Source: Dermacentor variabilis | Lineage: Eukaryota; Arthropoda; Arachnida; Ixodida; Ixodidae | DNA: 64,000 nt | Assembly: GCF_050947875.1 (NCBI RefSeq) | Contig: NC_134570.1 | Location: 108,280,122-108,344,121, forward strand | Direction of reading: 5' to 3' | In this document: piece after piece, positions 45,801-58,929 of the stretch | How the letters are laid out: the number at the start of each line of letters is the position of its first letter | Numbering within the stretch: position 1 is the first letter of the stretch | Made by a program: the position numbers and the translations under genes | Notes under the pieces: generated by a model | Seen by the model: the letters and a program-made list of their open reading frames with translations, nothing else | What the model was told of the DNA's origin: nothing | Database searches by the model: none

Positions 45801-47840
45801 ACCTTTAGCGTGTGTGTATGTTTCTCTCCTCTCTATGTCACCACTCATCATACATCGCACCTGGAGTAACAGAGTGTCATGTGAAGCCTATAGGCTAACA
45901 GTTAGCATTAAACTTTCTCTCACTCTCTCTCTCTCTCTCCCCCTTGCTTCTGTCATAATCACTCTGGATCCGCGGCCTTTACACTTCGGTTATGAAGGTC
46001 AAAAGTGCGCAGCCGAACAAACGCACAGCAAGACGATCAACCCTGCTGTGCATGGCAACGAATAAAGTTAAAAGAATATATGAACTTGCATTCCGCTTCC
46101 TTCACCATTTGCAAACTCTCGCGCATGATTTGCAGTGCTCAACAGTGTTCGGTTGGCGCAACTCGACCTTTTGAGCGCGGTCGCATATGCTGCACGTGAT
46201 CAGTAGCGATGCACTGTCGTCTGTTCAAATGTGACAACATAACTCCGAAGTTGATCAGGAGGTAACATCCGAGGTTGATCATGATTGTGATTTCGACTCG
46301 TTGGCAGTTCACCACGAAGGCGTTCAGCGTAACGCAGCTGGTGCGTGGACGCAGAGGAAGAACGAGACAAGCAGGAAGTCATCATCATCACCATCATCAG
46401 CTCTGCTCGTGTGTTTCCAGTTTTTCCTCTGCGTCCATGTTCTAATTGCGCTACACTGAATACCTCCGTGACTCCATCCGAGGTGCTGTTCTGGGCAATA
46501 TGTCAAAGTCCGCCATGCTGCCATACTCGCCAACTTGTCTGCTCTGATCGGCTCACAGGGAGGAGGAGGTTACGCTCTCTCTGATAGTCTCGAAACGCGA
46601 ACCTGGCGCAATTCGATGATATATGGCGGGATTTGCAACGTCTAGAGAAGTGGCACCCCGGGACGCCTCTGTTAGGACCGGAGTGCCGGTCGCACCGAAT
46701 TCTGCTCCCTTAACAGCTCGTTCCAGAGATAAGAGCAACACAGAACATTCCCAGATTCCGCATCAAGAGCCTTAAAATATGCAGCCAAACCAACACCGGA
46801 AGCGGAAGGGTTTCATGAAGAGCGAGCCTCCAGTGAGTCAATTGCGTCATCTCTTATTTTTTTTTTCTGGCATTTTGCATTTTTGAAACGGCGCGCGAAG
46901 TCTGCAGCAAGCTATCAGCCTCATGTAATATGAATGTCACGCTGTGCATTTTTCGATCGCGATGGGATCGAATTTCTCGATCGCAATCGGCTTCAATGCG
47001 CAAGCTGCGGAATGTAGCCGGTCGCCGTCTGAAAATTAAATCCCGATCGGACTCGATCGCGATCGAAAGTACACCTCGCGACAACCGTATTATTGTTAGG
47101 GGGTCCCAACATGAACGGTTACAGCTTCAGTATCAGCAGCATAGATATCGTTACGTGATTCGTGTCACACGAGGACAATAAATGACAATAAATGCCTCTC
47201 AGGGCCAATAGAAAAAAGAAACAAGATGTTCTGTATAAGTAAATCATTTGCAATACCAAAAACACCCTTTATATTCCTTGAGGGGTGGCTTAAAGAAAAC
47301 ACGCAACAACAAAATACGGGAGGCGCGAATTATAAGCCGCCTAGACGGCTTCGCCCGAGCGTGCCGTGGCACCGTGAATTTCGACGGCGTCGTGCTCGGG
47401 CCCATTTATTATATTTTTTTTTCACCCTGCGTAGTGGACTATGTTGCATTCTGAAGGAGTCGATAACTTTTTCACTGCGCGACAAACAACCCGAGTACGA
47501 GAAAAGAGATTGAAATTCGTGACGTCCGACTGACGTGTCACTTTATAGGCACGAAATTAAAAGAGTGAAACTTCGACCGTCATTTTCTATTCTAATAATG
47601 ATCACCATATAGAGTTTTCTTTTTGAAGAATGCATTAATCAGAATAAACTGTCTAAACGTGTTTCTATGTGTGTGTGTGTGTCCGTTTAGTACTTAGGGT
47701 CATTCACGCTGCACTGGTATTATGATTTCATCCCATTTTTCGCACGCTGCACAACTCAGTCGTCGAATGCGTGCTGTCGCTCCGTGTATTAGCCGCTATG
47801 GCTGCACGCAAAATAAATTTTCAAAAGTGGGCTGAATATT
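42850..47840. other. Gene-poor stretch, no gene recognised
   Basis: No protein domain or RNA gene was recognised. Local oddities are a hairpin at 44953-44982, a (CT)n run near 45915-45940 and a CGATCG-rich patch at 46955-47065. Confidence 0.4.
44953..44982. repeat. Perfect 13-bp inverted repeat, 4-base loop
   Basis: CGAATGCGCAGTG, loop AAAG, then its exact reverse complement. Confidence 0.9.
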
Positions 47841-47846
47841 TGGCAT

Positions 47847-47990
<144 letters not shown>

Positions 47991-48077
47991 GACTTGTTTT
48001 TTTTAATCGTGTCTGCACGAGAGTGGGACTACAGTATGTGTACAGTAGGCGTCTATTGTAACTTATGTAATGTAGTA

Positions 48078-48933
48078 TAGACTCCCGTTAAGACGAACCC
48101 GGTTAAGCCGAATGATCGCATATGCCGAACAATGTGCGAGTGATTGGTTGGTTTCCCCATACGCCCTATATATGATGCTTGCTGCTCGCGTCAGTGAGAG
48201 GCTCGGAGCCACACTGCAGCAAAAACGAATGGTATTTCCGTGGACATAAACTGCGGAAATGTTGATTAGGAAGCAAAAAAAAAAAAAAGAAACAAACAAA
48301 CGCAGGGCTGACACTGCGGTACCATCAATTGAGGAGGTCCTTGAAGTCCAGTTTGTAGGCTGATACAGATAGTGAGCACATCGCCATGGGCCGCAATAAC
48401 AAGTTGTTCTCACGTATGACGCAGCTGATAATGCCCCGAGTACATTGGCACGCTGCTCCGACAGGAGGGCACCGTTGGATTTTGGAGCAACGGAATGCAA
48501 AAAAACACCCGTGTCCCATGGGGGCGTTACAGATCCCCTGGTGGTCAAAATTAATTCGGAGTCCCCCACTACGGCGTGCCTCACAATCAAATCATGGTTT
48601 TGGCACCAGATTTCACCAAACGCCAGATTTCAATTTAATTTTGGAGCAGAAAGGTGCAATGTCAGTTTTGAGCTAGCTAACGGATTTGTAATGCGCTATC
48701 AAGGAAACATTACTGAACGACTCAAATAAGAGTACATATACCAGTGCTTTGAATTGTTCAGAGATCCGCAATTTTTTTCGCCCTTTTGCATGTATTTTGA
48801 TTATAACGCTTTGGTGCACCAAGAATAGTGAATTTGTTTCCTTTGATGGCTCCTGTTTCCATGAACTTCTTTCTGATAAGACGAAAACATATTTCGTTTG
48901 TCGCTTGGAGTTCGTCTTAACCGTGGGGAGCAT
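48078..48933. mobile_element. DNA element with inverted ends, carrying a nested SINE
   Basis: Left end GACTCCCGTTAAGACGAACC; right end is its imperfect reverse complement (GTTCGTCTTAACCGTGGGGA). The interior has no transposase. A SINE fragment sits inside at 48495-48615. TA-rich borders suggest a Tc1/mariner or Tigger relative, which is an inference. Confidence 0.55.
48495..48615 (+). repeat. SINE body fragment nested in the element
   Basis: CCCCTGGTGGTCAAAATTAA, GGAGTCCCCCACTACGGCGT and TGGTTTTGGCAC keep the SINE body order in plus orientation. Confidence 0.65.
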
Positions 48934-49646
48934 AAACTGCATATAAAATTACGTCCGTATTTCGTCAACAGAATAAATTCAGCTCGACTGGCAAACTTGA
49001 TCCCCCTATTTAATCTTCTAGCCTAGCAGCACAGAAATCAAGGACAATGTAAGCATGCATAATGTCGGGCCGCATTTACCCATATGCAGCAGCTATGCAG
49101 ATGAAATATTAATTTTTTTTTGCAATAATGAAAAATCTCCTTGCCCTTCGGGTTCTAGTTCTTACTCGCAGTGAACTCGTCTTCACAATTTGCTAGAAAT
49201 GCCAAGTTGTTCTTTATTTCTCGCCGTGTCAGTGGACTAGGTTAAATTAGTCGTTTTACTTTATCTTCGGCACTTTGCTCTCTATACGCGGCAAGCAAAC
49301 ATTGCGGAAAAGCCGGTTACGTCAGTTTTCCAATAACACAGTCAATCGACGAATCAATAAATCAACACAAGTCTCAACGTAGGAGTACGACTTTACCGGA
49401 CGCGGATTTCCCGCGTAGGTGGACTAAGGGACGAGCAGCTAATACCCGCAAAAGTCCATCACGCGAGCTTCTACGTATAAGCAGATCATCTCGACGATAC
49501 CGCTAAGACAAAAAAAAAAAAAAAAAAGTCTCCGCTACTTGTCTTCTCGAGGCGGCGACCGCAACAACTACCTTTCATTTATTATTTGCTCTCTCTCTCT
49601 CTCTCTCTCGTTCAGAAGCGTAGACTGTTGAGCCAGTTGGTGCATC

Positions 49647-49757
49647 ATGTAGTGTCGTTGGGCGCGGAAATACGGGTGGGAAGAAACGGAGTGGACAGGG
49701 CAGACGCTGTCCTGTCCCGTTTTTTCACGCCCGTATTTCCGCTCAACAACACTACAT
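49647..49757. repeat. Imperfect fold-back palindrome
   Basis: ATGTAGTGTCGTTGGGCGCG (49647 on) returns in reverse complement ending at 49757, with GGACAGG / CCTGTCC near the apex. The overall structure and apex resemble the fold-back at 17923-18034. Confidence 0.75.
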
Positions 49758-50209
49758 AAAACTGCCCGTTAATTTGCGCATCAACGTTTCTTCTGACGTC
49801 GAATAATGCGTACACTGCAGCTTGTATGCAAAAGCTGAAGAATTAAATAGTGTCGCGCCCTCGTATATATGTGCACGTAATCTTGCCTCTTCGCAGGGCC
49901 TCAACATCTGACCAACTTTTTCTTTCGGGGCGAACTTTATACCTTTGATCAGATCGAGCGCCACGGGTACGACGAACAGACGACAGCATATATCTAGCCC
50001 ATTATGCACGCTTTACCTTTTCTGTGTACGACGCCTGTGTGTCCTGCTGGAAGTAGCCGCTGTCGTCACGTCCGTGCTGGGAGCGAGTACGTCGCGGATG
50101 TTTTTTCCCCCCTCAGAACACACCCACCACAGCTGCGGCGCACGTTCTTGAGCAGCAAACGGAAATATAACGAAAAAAAAAAGTGGAAACACAGATTTCT
50201 TTGCTCCGT

Positions 50210-50660
50210 CGACGACAACGACGGGTGCCAAACACAGCCAACGAGATGTGGAGACGATCGGCGCACGCAGGGAAGATCTCTGTCGTCCCTTCGACTGCCA
50301 CTGCTGCTTCGCCGGCTGCGGAAGCTTGCATATGAAGTACAACGTGCGAGACCAAATGGGAGGCGACGGCCGAAGCAGCCTCGATCGCCGCTATTTGCTC
50401 GCGCCGTCGGCGATAAAGCGAGAGACGACGGCAGATAATAAGTTCCGTTTCTATCGGCGGTGTATCGGGACTTCTGTTTCTGGCGGAGTGCGGTTTTGAG
50501 AGAGCGTGGCGGGCGTTGCGGAGAAATCTAGCGATACAGTTGCCCCGCTGCTTAACGTGCGCCAACTCGATTGTTTAAGGGGAGAGCGAAGGTTGATATC
50601 CGATGCTTGCGTAGAGTCTGACGTAACCGGCGTCACGCCGGAGGAGGGAGTCTCAGTCAC
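50210..50660. other. CpG-rich patch, possible promoter
   Basis: This interval is clearly richer in CG dinucleotides than its surroundings (GACGACAACGACGGG near 50210; GGCGTCACGCCGGAGG near 50629). No coding region is recognised. It could be the promoter or 5' exon of a gene starting here, but nothing downstream confirms that. Confidence 0.25.
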
Positions 50661-50844
50661 GCGTGTGACTCATGCGCGCCAGTTTGGTATAGTTGTTGCT
50701 GCTGCTGCTGTTGCCCGTGTAGTGCGACGAAGATGGATGAGTACATTCGGTGCAATGTATGCGTCAAGAGGGAAAAGCGCTGTGAGGGCAGACGGTGATG
50801 ACAAGTGGTAGAGTCGCACCTTTCGCATGTGCTTTTAGGCAGTG

Positions 50845-50925
50845 GAAAGAGCAGTGACATACAGAAGGAGCTCGATGAAGTTGGGCGCAATGTCTTCGCG
50901 GAACGTTTGCTGCCGATGTCGTTTA
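50845..50925. repeat. Direct duplicate, copy 1
   Basis: GCAGTGACATACAGAAGGAG, GATGAAGTTGGGCGCAATG and TCTTCGCGGAACG match 51690-51780 closely. The unit is not identified. Confidence 0.6.
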
Positions 50926-50945
50926 TTCTTCTCGACCCTGCTTCG

Positions 50946-51066
<121 letters not shown>

Positions 51067-51689
51067 TTATTATCACGTCAGTCCTGCGTGAAAGGCGAGG
51101 ATCGACGTCAGTCAGTTCCCGTCACGGAGCTATATACTAATCTTCAACTTTCGCGAAGTCGACCGCCATCTGAACATAAATGTGAAAAAAAAAACATGAA
51201 TGGAAAAATGAAAGTTGATAGCACCATACCGTGTCATATTAAACTATACCATGCCACACCACCCCGTAACATGATATTCTATGCCACCCATTAACAGGCT
51301 CGAAGTCCATGTCCTTACCTTACGGGCATCGTACACTAAAGTATCCTATTTGACCTGGATACGCCCCCTCCCCCCTTGTTTTTATGCGCTCCATGTCGCG
51401 TACGTAATGTACGTATTGTTCCGCTCTCGAATTACTGTTGATTAACCGTCAGAATTATTCGGAAAAAAAATTATTAGTAAACGTACAACAATGTAAGCCA
51501 AAGGTAAAACGTTCGGCAGATATCTGCCCGTCAAAGCGCCCAAAACACGCACAAGCACTGCTACGCCTCACGCCATCTCACCTCTGAAGGAAGAACTGGT
51601 CGGCCTTCGAAAGATAAGTTTTTGAAAATAAATTTTTGGCTGGGAGTTTTCATTCTCTTTAATGCAACTATGGGAGTGTTGCTGTAGCG

Positions 51690-51780
51690 CAGTGAGCAGT
51701 GACACACAGAAAGTGCTCGCTGAAGTTGTGCCCAATATGTCTTCGCGGAACGATTGCTGCACATCTCGTCCAAAGGCATG
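51690..51780. repeat. Direct duplicate, copy 2
   Basis: GCAGTGACACACAGAAAGTG and TCTTCGCGGAACGATTGCTG repeat the block at 50845-50925 some 845 bp away, with scattered differences. Confidence 0.6.
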
Positions 51781-51799
51781 CTAAATTCCTTCTTGAAGC

Positions 51800-54700
51800 T
51801 ACTTATCTTAATATAATTAGGTAAGTAATTAGGCCGGCGCTTGTGCATTCTCTAGTTAAGCAAGGACAAGAAATTACAAGGGTAAATTGTAATTGACTAT
51901 ATGTAGGGCATCAGTCCATACCGGAGCCCATTTTATCTCCTTCAGTTAGGTTTGAGAACCATCCGAAATCGAGCGGGGCAGTCCTGATTTTTGAGTAAAT
52001 GCCTCGTATCCCAATTTTACCCAGTCGGGACGGCCAAATGTCCCTACTTACTTTTTTTTCTGCTGAATAACAACAACTTGACCAGACTTCCTTTTTATAA
52101 TGCCTGACAGTACGTGTGCCCATTTTTTTTGTGTGTGTGTCTATGTTCGTTTGCATTGTGATAAACATATAGAGGCGGTCAATTTCGCTTATGTCATCGT
52201 TCTAGTTCTGTTGTACGCCCTAACGAATCGCTGTACCTCTATCTTTATTGACAGCCATGTTAGGCAACTGTAGTGCACCTTTCTTGTCGTAAATCGCGAC
52301 ATGGTAGGGCTTAAAAAGGAGTCCAGTTTTGTTACATGTACAGACTGGCGGCTCCTGGCACTGACACGGCCAGTCGTAGCTTTCCCTCCGCCCCCCCCCC
52401 CCCCTTTATCCGCCCCGACGTCCCCGACTTCGTACACTCGACTGCTGGCAACCCTATCTTCAATGCCTGTCACAAGAGTAATTAAAGAAAGGCTACAGTT
52501 AGTTCAATAAAGATAATGTTAATACCACGTAATTAATTTATACAAGAATCACGCAACGCTGTTCGCACGAATAGTGGCTGCGCTTACGGAAATAACGCCA
52601 CCATAAAGGGGTCACCGGCACCAGCCAATCAATTTTCCTTGCTTGTCCACAAACACGCTCATCGAGCAGCACTGTAGTGACTGTAGTGCCCGGGACATGT
52701 AAACACGAGCCGTACCACAAAGAGCGGTGTATAAGAACAGACTAGAAACGGGCGCAAAGGGCGGAAATGTAGGCGCCGACACGCTCCCATCGCCTGTGCC
52801 AGACAGAAATACATCAATAAAGCAGTGACGGCTTCCGAACAGAACCGCCGAAGTACACACGACGTGAACTGACCCACCCGTTTCCCGCACAGCTCACGAG
52901 ATGGAAGCGCATGCAGTATTCACGAGACTTGTCAATGAAGTAAGTTGCGAGACTTCCTTTCAACTTTAGAACAAAATCTTAAACAATTTCTTGCCTCTAA
53001 GTTTGTAGCATACAAGCTGGCGCGCTATCTCTAAACGATTGAATCAACAAATAAAATGTAGTCTTTGTTAAAATTGTCAAGAATATGTGTACAATTTCTG
53101 CCTACAGATGACGCTTTTGTCAGTTAGTTTCTCATGCTTAGTCGCAAAGAGCGGTTTCATTTTGAGGCGCAGTTTCGCACCTGACGTAATTTATAAACTG
53201 CAGAGTCTTCATTACCGGAACGCAATTTGCATATCGGGTCACCGTTGGCGGCAGACGGCTGGCCTTACGCATAATCGATCTCCGATGTCCGGCCGCCGAA
53301 ATATGGGGGCAGCGCCTGGGAAAGTGTTGACGGGAAAAGTAGGGGGCAGGCTTCCCTGAACTATTTTCTCGACAGTAATCGTTGGTTGGTCAGTGGCGTC
53401 ACCTGGCGTATCATCCCGTCACTCGGCCGTCGGTCGCACAGGGCAACACGATGCCGGCGCGGGACAACATGTCGTAAGGTGAGCGGGCTGACTCTTGCCG
53501 CGGTTTTTTGTACATATTTCGCGAGAATTCACAACTTCGAGTTATCGGCCGCATTTGTCAATGCAATAGTAGAGCTTTAGTGCTGGCGACTTGGGGTTCC
53601 GTGCTGTCCTGTAAACAGCAGACGGCGCGATTAGCAGACAACGTTGAGGTGCGAAGCTGACAACGAAGTCGTCTGCTTTTGTAGCGTTTCTCCCATAATA
53701 TTTCTGCTCTGGCTGGAGCTCAGAAAGTGTTTTTGCTATATTGTCAAGCACAGAAAGCAGAAAACCTAGGAAATAAGTATTCATGCGATGCGTATGATTC
53801 GTAAAGGACAGGGTATAGGAGGTATCCACCAATTTTTTAAATACGTAATTTAGTTCAACAGCCTATAGCGCTACAATAAACTCTTCCTAGTGGCTCAAAG
53901 CTCTCATTCTTTTCACGAGAGGTCACTTTAGAAGACATGCACATAAGTGTGTTGCATTCAAGAAACGAGCTGTGACTTGCCCATTTATTGCGAGTGACAA
54001 TTCACAAGTTCATCGTTCTCGTGCAATCCAATGCCAATAAAACAGGAAACTTACTATGCAGATAAAGAAAATTGCTATGGTGATTAATGCACTGACGTAC
54101 GCGCCTAATTTATCCCTGAATAAAAGCCGAGCAGCTAATGCAACTGTACAGGTCAAATGGACCCGGAGCAGAAGCAACCCGCAACCAGACGCTGCCAGAA
54201 ATCTAGCTTTTTTGCATAACTTGCTTGCCATGTAACAAAGCCATAAATAAGCACTTATATATATTTTTAAACATTGTTTTCGAATGACTGCAGTGGATCG
54301 GGGGCTTCTGTTTAAAACGCACTAAAAATACCAACGTGTAGAAATTAGCGAAATAAGTCGCGCATGTCTCGTAAGTCATAATGGAACCATCAGTGTAAGA
54401 AATAAACCCCGATGTATAAAGCACACAAACCATGCAGCTACTGTTTCCCCTGGGTACAAAGAAATAGGACTAGATTTTTGCTTGGAAAAAAACATAAATC
54501 TATAGATTCTTTATGTTGGCAAAAGAGGTATTTTAGACAAAGTTTTTCGCCGGCTTCGATCCAGTGCTCATTGTTATAGTTCTACACTATGCCATCTGCA
54601 AATCAGCAGTAACGCCACTACAATGACCCTTAAATTTATTGGCGCAGTGCGCGGTTCGAAAATGCCACACGTCGCACAGTGAATCTCGAACACTGTAAAT

Positions 54701-54990
54701 ATTAAAACGACGCATTGTCTCAACCTTTAAGCCAGCTTTAGAAGCTTTAGAAGAGCTTCATAGGAGATATGGTACCTGAAGTCTGAAGTGTTCAGTGTGC
54801 ATTTTCTAGTTATGCTTAACCTTGCTCAACCCCCACCCCCGTAAGAAGAAGACAGAGAGAAAGAAACGCACATATTGCTGGTCGCCTGTGCGCAGTAAAA
54901 GTGCATTGTGCTTTAGCAGTTGTCCATTGAAAAAGTAGTACATTGCGTAGAAAGTAGTAGGCAATCTTGAAAAAAAAAAGACTAGTGCAT
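51800..54990. other. No gene recognised
   Basis: No known domain on either strand. A short poly-C run lies near 52391-52404. Short hydrophobic frames (for example minus 54231-54010) have no support. Confidence 0.4.
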
Positions 54991-55010
54991 TTCAGTGTAG
55001 TTTTTCGCAG

Positions 55011-55168
<158 letters not shown>

Positions 55169-55244
55169 CGAGCAAACAGAAAGAAGCTGGAGCAACTCTG
55201 CCCGCAACAGCTTGCTGCAGAATCGGAGATAGAGGATGAGGAGG

Positions 55245-55248
<4 letters not shown>

Positions 55249-55287
<39 letters not shown>
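55249..55287. repeat. (GA)n microsatellite
   Basis: GA repeats that form the tail of the minus-strand LINE end at 55290-55868. Confidence 0.9.
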
Positions 55288-55289
<2 letters not shown>

Positions 55290-55290
<1 letters not shown>

Positions 55291-55868
55291 TAATGATATG
55301 AAATGCAGAGAGGTCGGCCTGAGGTATATTCCTCTAGCCAGCTACTCGGCATTGGGGGAAGGGAAAGAGGGAAAGAAAGAGGGAAGAGGTGCATGATGGG
55401 TGACGATGACGATAGAAGGAAGGAGTAGAACATATCGCAAGCAATTTGGCATGCTCAAAGTCTGCAACCCAAGCCCGTTATTTTTAAAAAGTTCAGTAAT
55501 GCCTGAATGGCCTTGAAACGCGATTGAGGATCTGGCCAAGGGCCTAAAATAACGTCCTCCGACAACGGTGCGCTGTCGAGACACGTAAGGTCGTTGTCCA
55601 ACCTTTCACGCTCTTCCACGTACTTAGGGCAGTCACAGAGCACATGACCTATTGTCTCAGTCACATTGCACACCTCACAGTGTGGAGACTCGGTGCGTCG
55701 CATGAGGTGCACGTATCCGCGCGTAAACGCTACCCACAGCCTTAGTCTGTGCAGAAGACTGGCACAGCTTCGTTGAAGTTTCGGTGGTAGCCTAAAAGTC
55801 ATGGGAGGGTCCAATCTCTGGAGTCGTCTGTGGCGATTATCCGGATTGTCCCAGTGCTGTGCTGTCAA
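55290..55868 (-). pseudogene. I-type LINE, C-terminal end only (copy A)
   Basis: A minus-strand frame (55868-55455) encodes AQHWDNPDNRHRRLQRLD, LLHRLRLWVAFTRGYVHLM and a zinc knuckle CEVCNVTETIGHVLCDCP, the tail of an I-type ORF2. The 3' untranslated part has GAGGTCGGCCTGAGG and CTCTAGCC, then a (TC)n tail on the minus strand. Everything upstream of the knuckle region is missing. Confidence 0.75.
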
Positions 55869-55904
55869 TTTTCGGATGACACTGGAGAGGAGACAGTTGG
55901 CGTC

Positions 55905-56682
55905 ATGAGGAGTAGTAGATTTTAATGAAGAGAACGGAGGAGAGGTCGGCCTGGAGAGCGTGCCTCTAGCCTGCTACTCCTCACTAGGGAAAGGGGAAGT
56001 GGGAAATACAGGGAAAGGTAGGTGGCGGGGGAATTTGTTATGGTACAATGAGATACTATATACACGTTGTCCTATATGCGGATGCGCACTGTAGACGCAA
56101 TACACGTAAGAGCAATCTTGTCCATACAAAAAATAATCTTGTCACAAAAAGTTATTGCGCAAACACATTTCGCACTAACTGCACGTCTCACAGCTTCTAG
56201 AGGCGATCGTCTAAACCAGTCTCACTCAAAAAGTTCAAAAGTGATTTTATGGCATGTTGGTCACAGTGAACAGTCCTCCACGCGCCCAAAAGCTTTTCTT
56301 CTGAAAAGGGGCGGGAGTCCAAGCTGTCAACTGTAGATTTGAGTGTTCTTCGTTCGGCCGCATATTGAGGGCACACGCAAAGTGCGTGAGCTATTGTCTC
56401 GAGAGTGTGACAGACGCTACACTCAGGGTCCCGTGTTTGTCCAATCTTTTGAAGGTATCGGTTGGTGTATGCCACACCCAGCCGTAATCGATGAATGAGT
56501 GTTTCCTGGCTTCTCCGCAACCGAAGTGGAAGCCGGAATTGTAATCCAGCGTCAAGTCTATGGAGGCGCTCTTGTCGATGTTCGGGGTTGTCCCAATGTC
56601 GCGCCGTAGAAGCTTTAAGGGAGGTATGGAGCATGTCGGAGATGGATGTCGGCAACAGTGCTATAGGATTGGTTGAACGCAC
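55905..56682 (-). pseudogene. I-type LINE, C-terminal end only (copy B)
   Basis: A minus-strand frame (56682-56197) encodes TARHWDNPEHRQERLHRLD, LIHRLRLGVAYTNRYLQKIG and CSVCHTLETIAHALCVCPQY. It is the same zinc-knuckle tail as copy A but diverged, with a related 3' end (GAGGTCGGCCTGGAG, CCTCTAGCCTGCTACTCC on plus). The two copies lie head to tail, which suggests repeated insertion or tandem duplication of one family. Confidence 0.78.
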
Positions 56683-56899
56683 AATTGTTTTCTTTTCATT
56701 TTGAACTGCGCAAGCTGCCTTACGAGTACACTAGTGACAATCGCCCACACATAAATGGCGACACACGTTTTTTTTTCTCACTTTTCGTAGACTACCGTGT
56801 AATAATAATAATGATGCTATGCGCTCACAAAGAGGAACTCTTATGAGGTCAGGTTTGTAGGGGCGAGGGGTGAGTAAAATTTTAGTAAAATTCATCAAC

Positions 56900-57420
56900 A
56901 AAAATTCATCATTTGCAATAAAAGAAAGTACAAGAAGTGCGAAACGATGTTTCTTTATACGAAAGGTATTTCCATTTTGACAGACGCAACACAGGAGGCA
57001 ACAACTGGTGGAGCACACTTTGTTGGATCAACGAGTGTACAGCCTATGCCGTTCGTTCAGCTGTGTGGTGCAGTTCTTGTGGCACTCTGACACTACCCGT
57101 ACTTATAAATGGAGGCTACTGGATTTCTTTTCATTCCTCAGGGAACTGGGAACTTATGGCATACCACAGAAACTCCCTCAAACAGGCCGTAGTGTGTAAC
57201 CAGCCTAGCTGTCGTAGACAACGTAGCCCGTACACTTTTTATAGAGAGTGACTTACACGAGCACTTGCAATAGGTTTGCGTGGCCAATAAATTATGAGAA
57301 ATTAAACTGAAATGTAACGGAATAGTGATTCATTTGTGTAGCACACCGTATCTACATACACAGACACAGAGGTCACAGTCACACGAGCAAAAAAGGTCGT
57401 TAGTTAAGGTCAGACTTGTA
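56900..57420. other. No gene recognised
   Basis: Between the LINE tails and the hAT relic. Reading frames here have no recognisable domain. Confidence 0.35.
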
Positions 57421-57424
57421 CACG

Positions 57425-58925
57425 TTACAGAAAAAAGGTAACCGACACAATTACGATTACTTCAATGAAAAATTTAATTGATTACAGTTACGAGATATTA
57501 TTTCCCAAAGTGTGGGACGACGACATACATGGTCGTTCCAGTTACTTTTGTGCTTCAATGCATAAAATAATGTTTTGTTAAACAAAGTAAGTGGGACTGC
57601 AGTGCATTTTTACAGCGAGTTTGAATGCGCATATATCCAAACAGGAGTCATTCTGTAAATTCATTCCAAGTGTATACACCTTGCATACTCGCCGGCCACA
57701 ATTCGCAAATTGCAATATCTGCCGTAAGGTAGTTAATTAAGAAGTTAATTAGTGAACTTATATATTAGTTGAATGTGTGTTTTGATTTCTTGCTGAAGTA
57801 ATTTCCGCCCCCCTGAATAATCCTGCTCAAGGACTACAACTGTGTTATCTGCAAAAGGCGATTATTTCACAAATTCCGGAACTATTAGAAATGATCACCC
57901 CGTATGAAACCATGCGGGCCTGGCTCTTTCAGTGCATCGCTGCAGCCCTTAACTCATTGTTCCACTTCACTAACAATTGTTTTTCCAATTTTTCATCCGC
58001 CCGTCTTCCTTCTCTTCTTCTAAAGATGTCAGTAGCGACGCGTAAAACTCGCTCGATAGGGGCCCTGGAAGGAATGGCGGTGTTGCAGCATATGAACACT
58101 TTACGCAAGACATCGCGGTAGCACCATTCCGCTCTACTCTCGTCTGGATCTTCTATGGATAGTAGCGCTTCATTGTTGTTGAAGCTCGAGGAAGACGCTT
58201 CTGGTAGGCAAAACCTAAAAAAAGAAAAAAAGGAATCGTCTGCAGCTGATTTGCTGGCAACAACTTCCGAAGGAGCCATCGGTGTGGAGTCATAGCAACG
58301 CCGGTTCAAGTCGTCGGTCAACATGTGGTGGAGATCTTAACGGTTCTCTTCACTCGTTAGCCATTTACAGACTTAAACCAAGGAATCATAAGGCGATGCG
58401 ACTAGTAGGTTGCACGTTCTTTGAAAAAGTGGATAAACCTGTAATGTAATTAAGAATATAACTGCTTATCCTTAAGCCCTCAAAACGCCGTTTCTCTTGC
58501 GTTCCCAAAATAAGCGTACGCGAGTCGCGTGCGATGCAGACGGACAGGAACATGCATGCTTAAACGCCCAGAAACTTGTTTATATGACAGAAATCAGAGT
58601 CCGCGCTTGGCGAAGAATTGAGTAGCAACCCTCGCCGGCTACGAACGCTGCGGAAAAAAAAGGCACCTCAAAGGGACGTGTGCGAAATTCGGGTTTGCCC
58701 GTCGAAACAGGTGCTTGCACGAGACTGCCGCGTTGGACGACCGCGGACCAAATTCCTGCCAAATTCAAGCTTTAAAAGCTGCATCTCCTGTCACCAGCTT
58801 GACTCCCCAATAAAGCATCTGATTACATGCAGTTGGTTTACCATAATATGTAATCTAACAGTTACCGAGTTAACAAGAAATGTAATCGATTACGAGTAAT
58901 TCATTACGTGTAATTCGTTACGCGA
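57425..58925 (-). mobile_element. hAT-type DNA transposon relic (approximate borders)
   Basis: A transposase C-terminus at 57929-58324 lies between two blocks rich in TAATCGATTAC/TTAATTGATTAC motifs (57425-57495 and 58840-58925) that are roughly inverted to each other. Such subterminal repeats are plausible hAT ends. Exact termini and the 8-bp duplication were not found. Confidence 0.45.
57929..58324 (-). pseudogene. hAT transposase dimerisation-domain fragment
   Basis: 131 codons. RKVFICCNTAIPSRAPIERV then RVATDIFRRREGRRADEKLE then KQLLVKWNNEL match the C-terminal hATC dimerisation domain pattern (NTxxPSSAPVERxFS...ILxxRRxxLxD...L). The serine of the ERLFS box is replaced (ERVLR). No RNase-H-like catalytic part precedes it in frame. 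It is an isolated relic. Confidence 0.65.
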
Positions 58926-58929
58926 AAGT

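Noticed and set aside
46955..47065. CGATCG-rich patch as a regulatory site cluster
   Set aside because: Repeated GATCGCGATCG words are visible but no protein-binding site or neighbouring gene supports a function.
54010..54231. Small membrane protein
   Set aside because: Hydrophobic short frame in AT-rich DNA with no homology cue, splice site or neighbour; such frames are common by chance.
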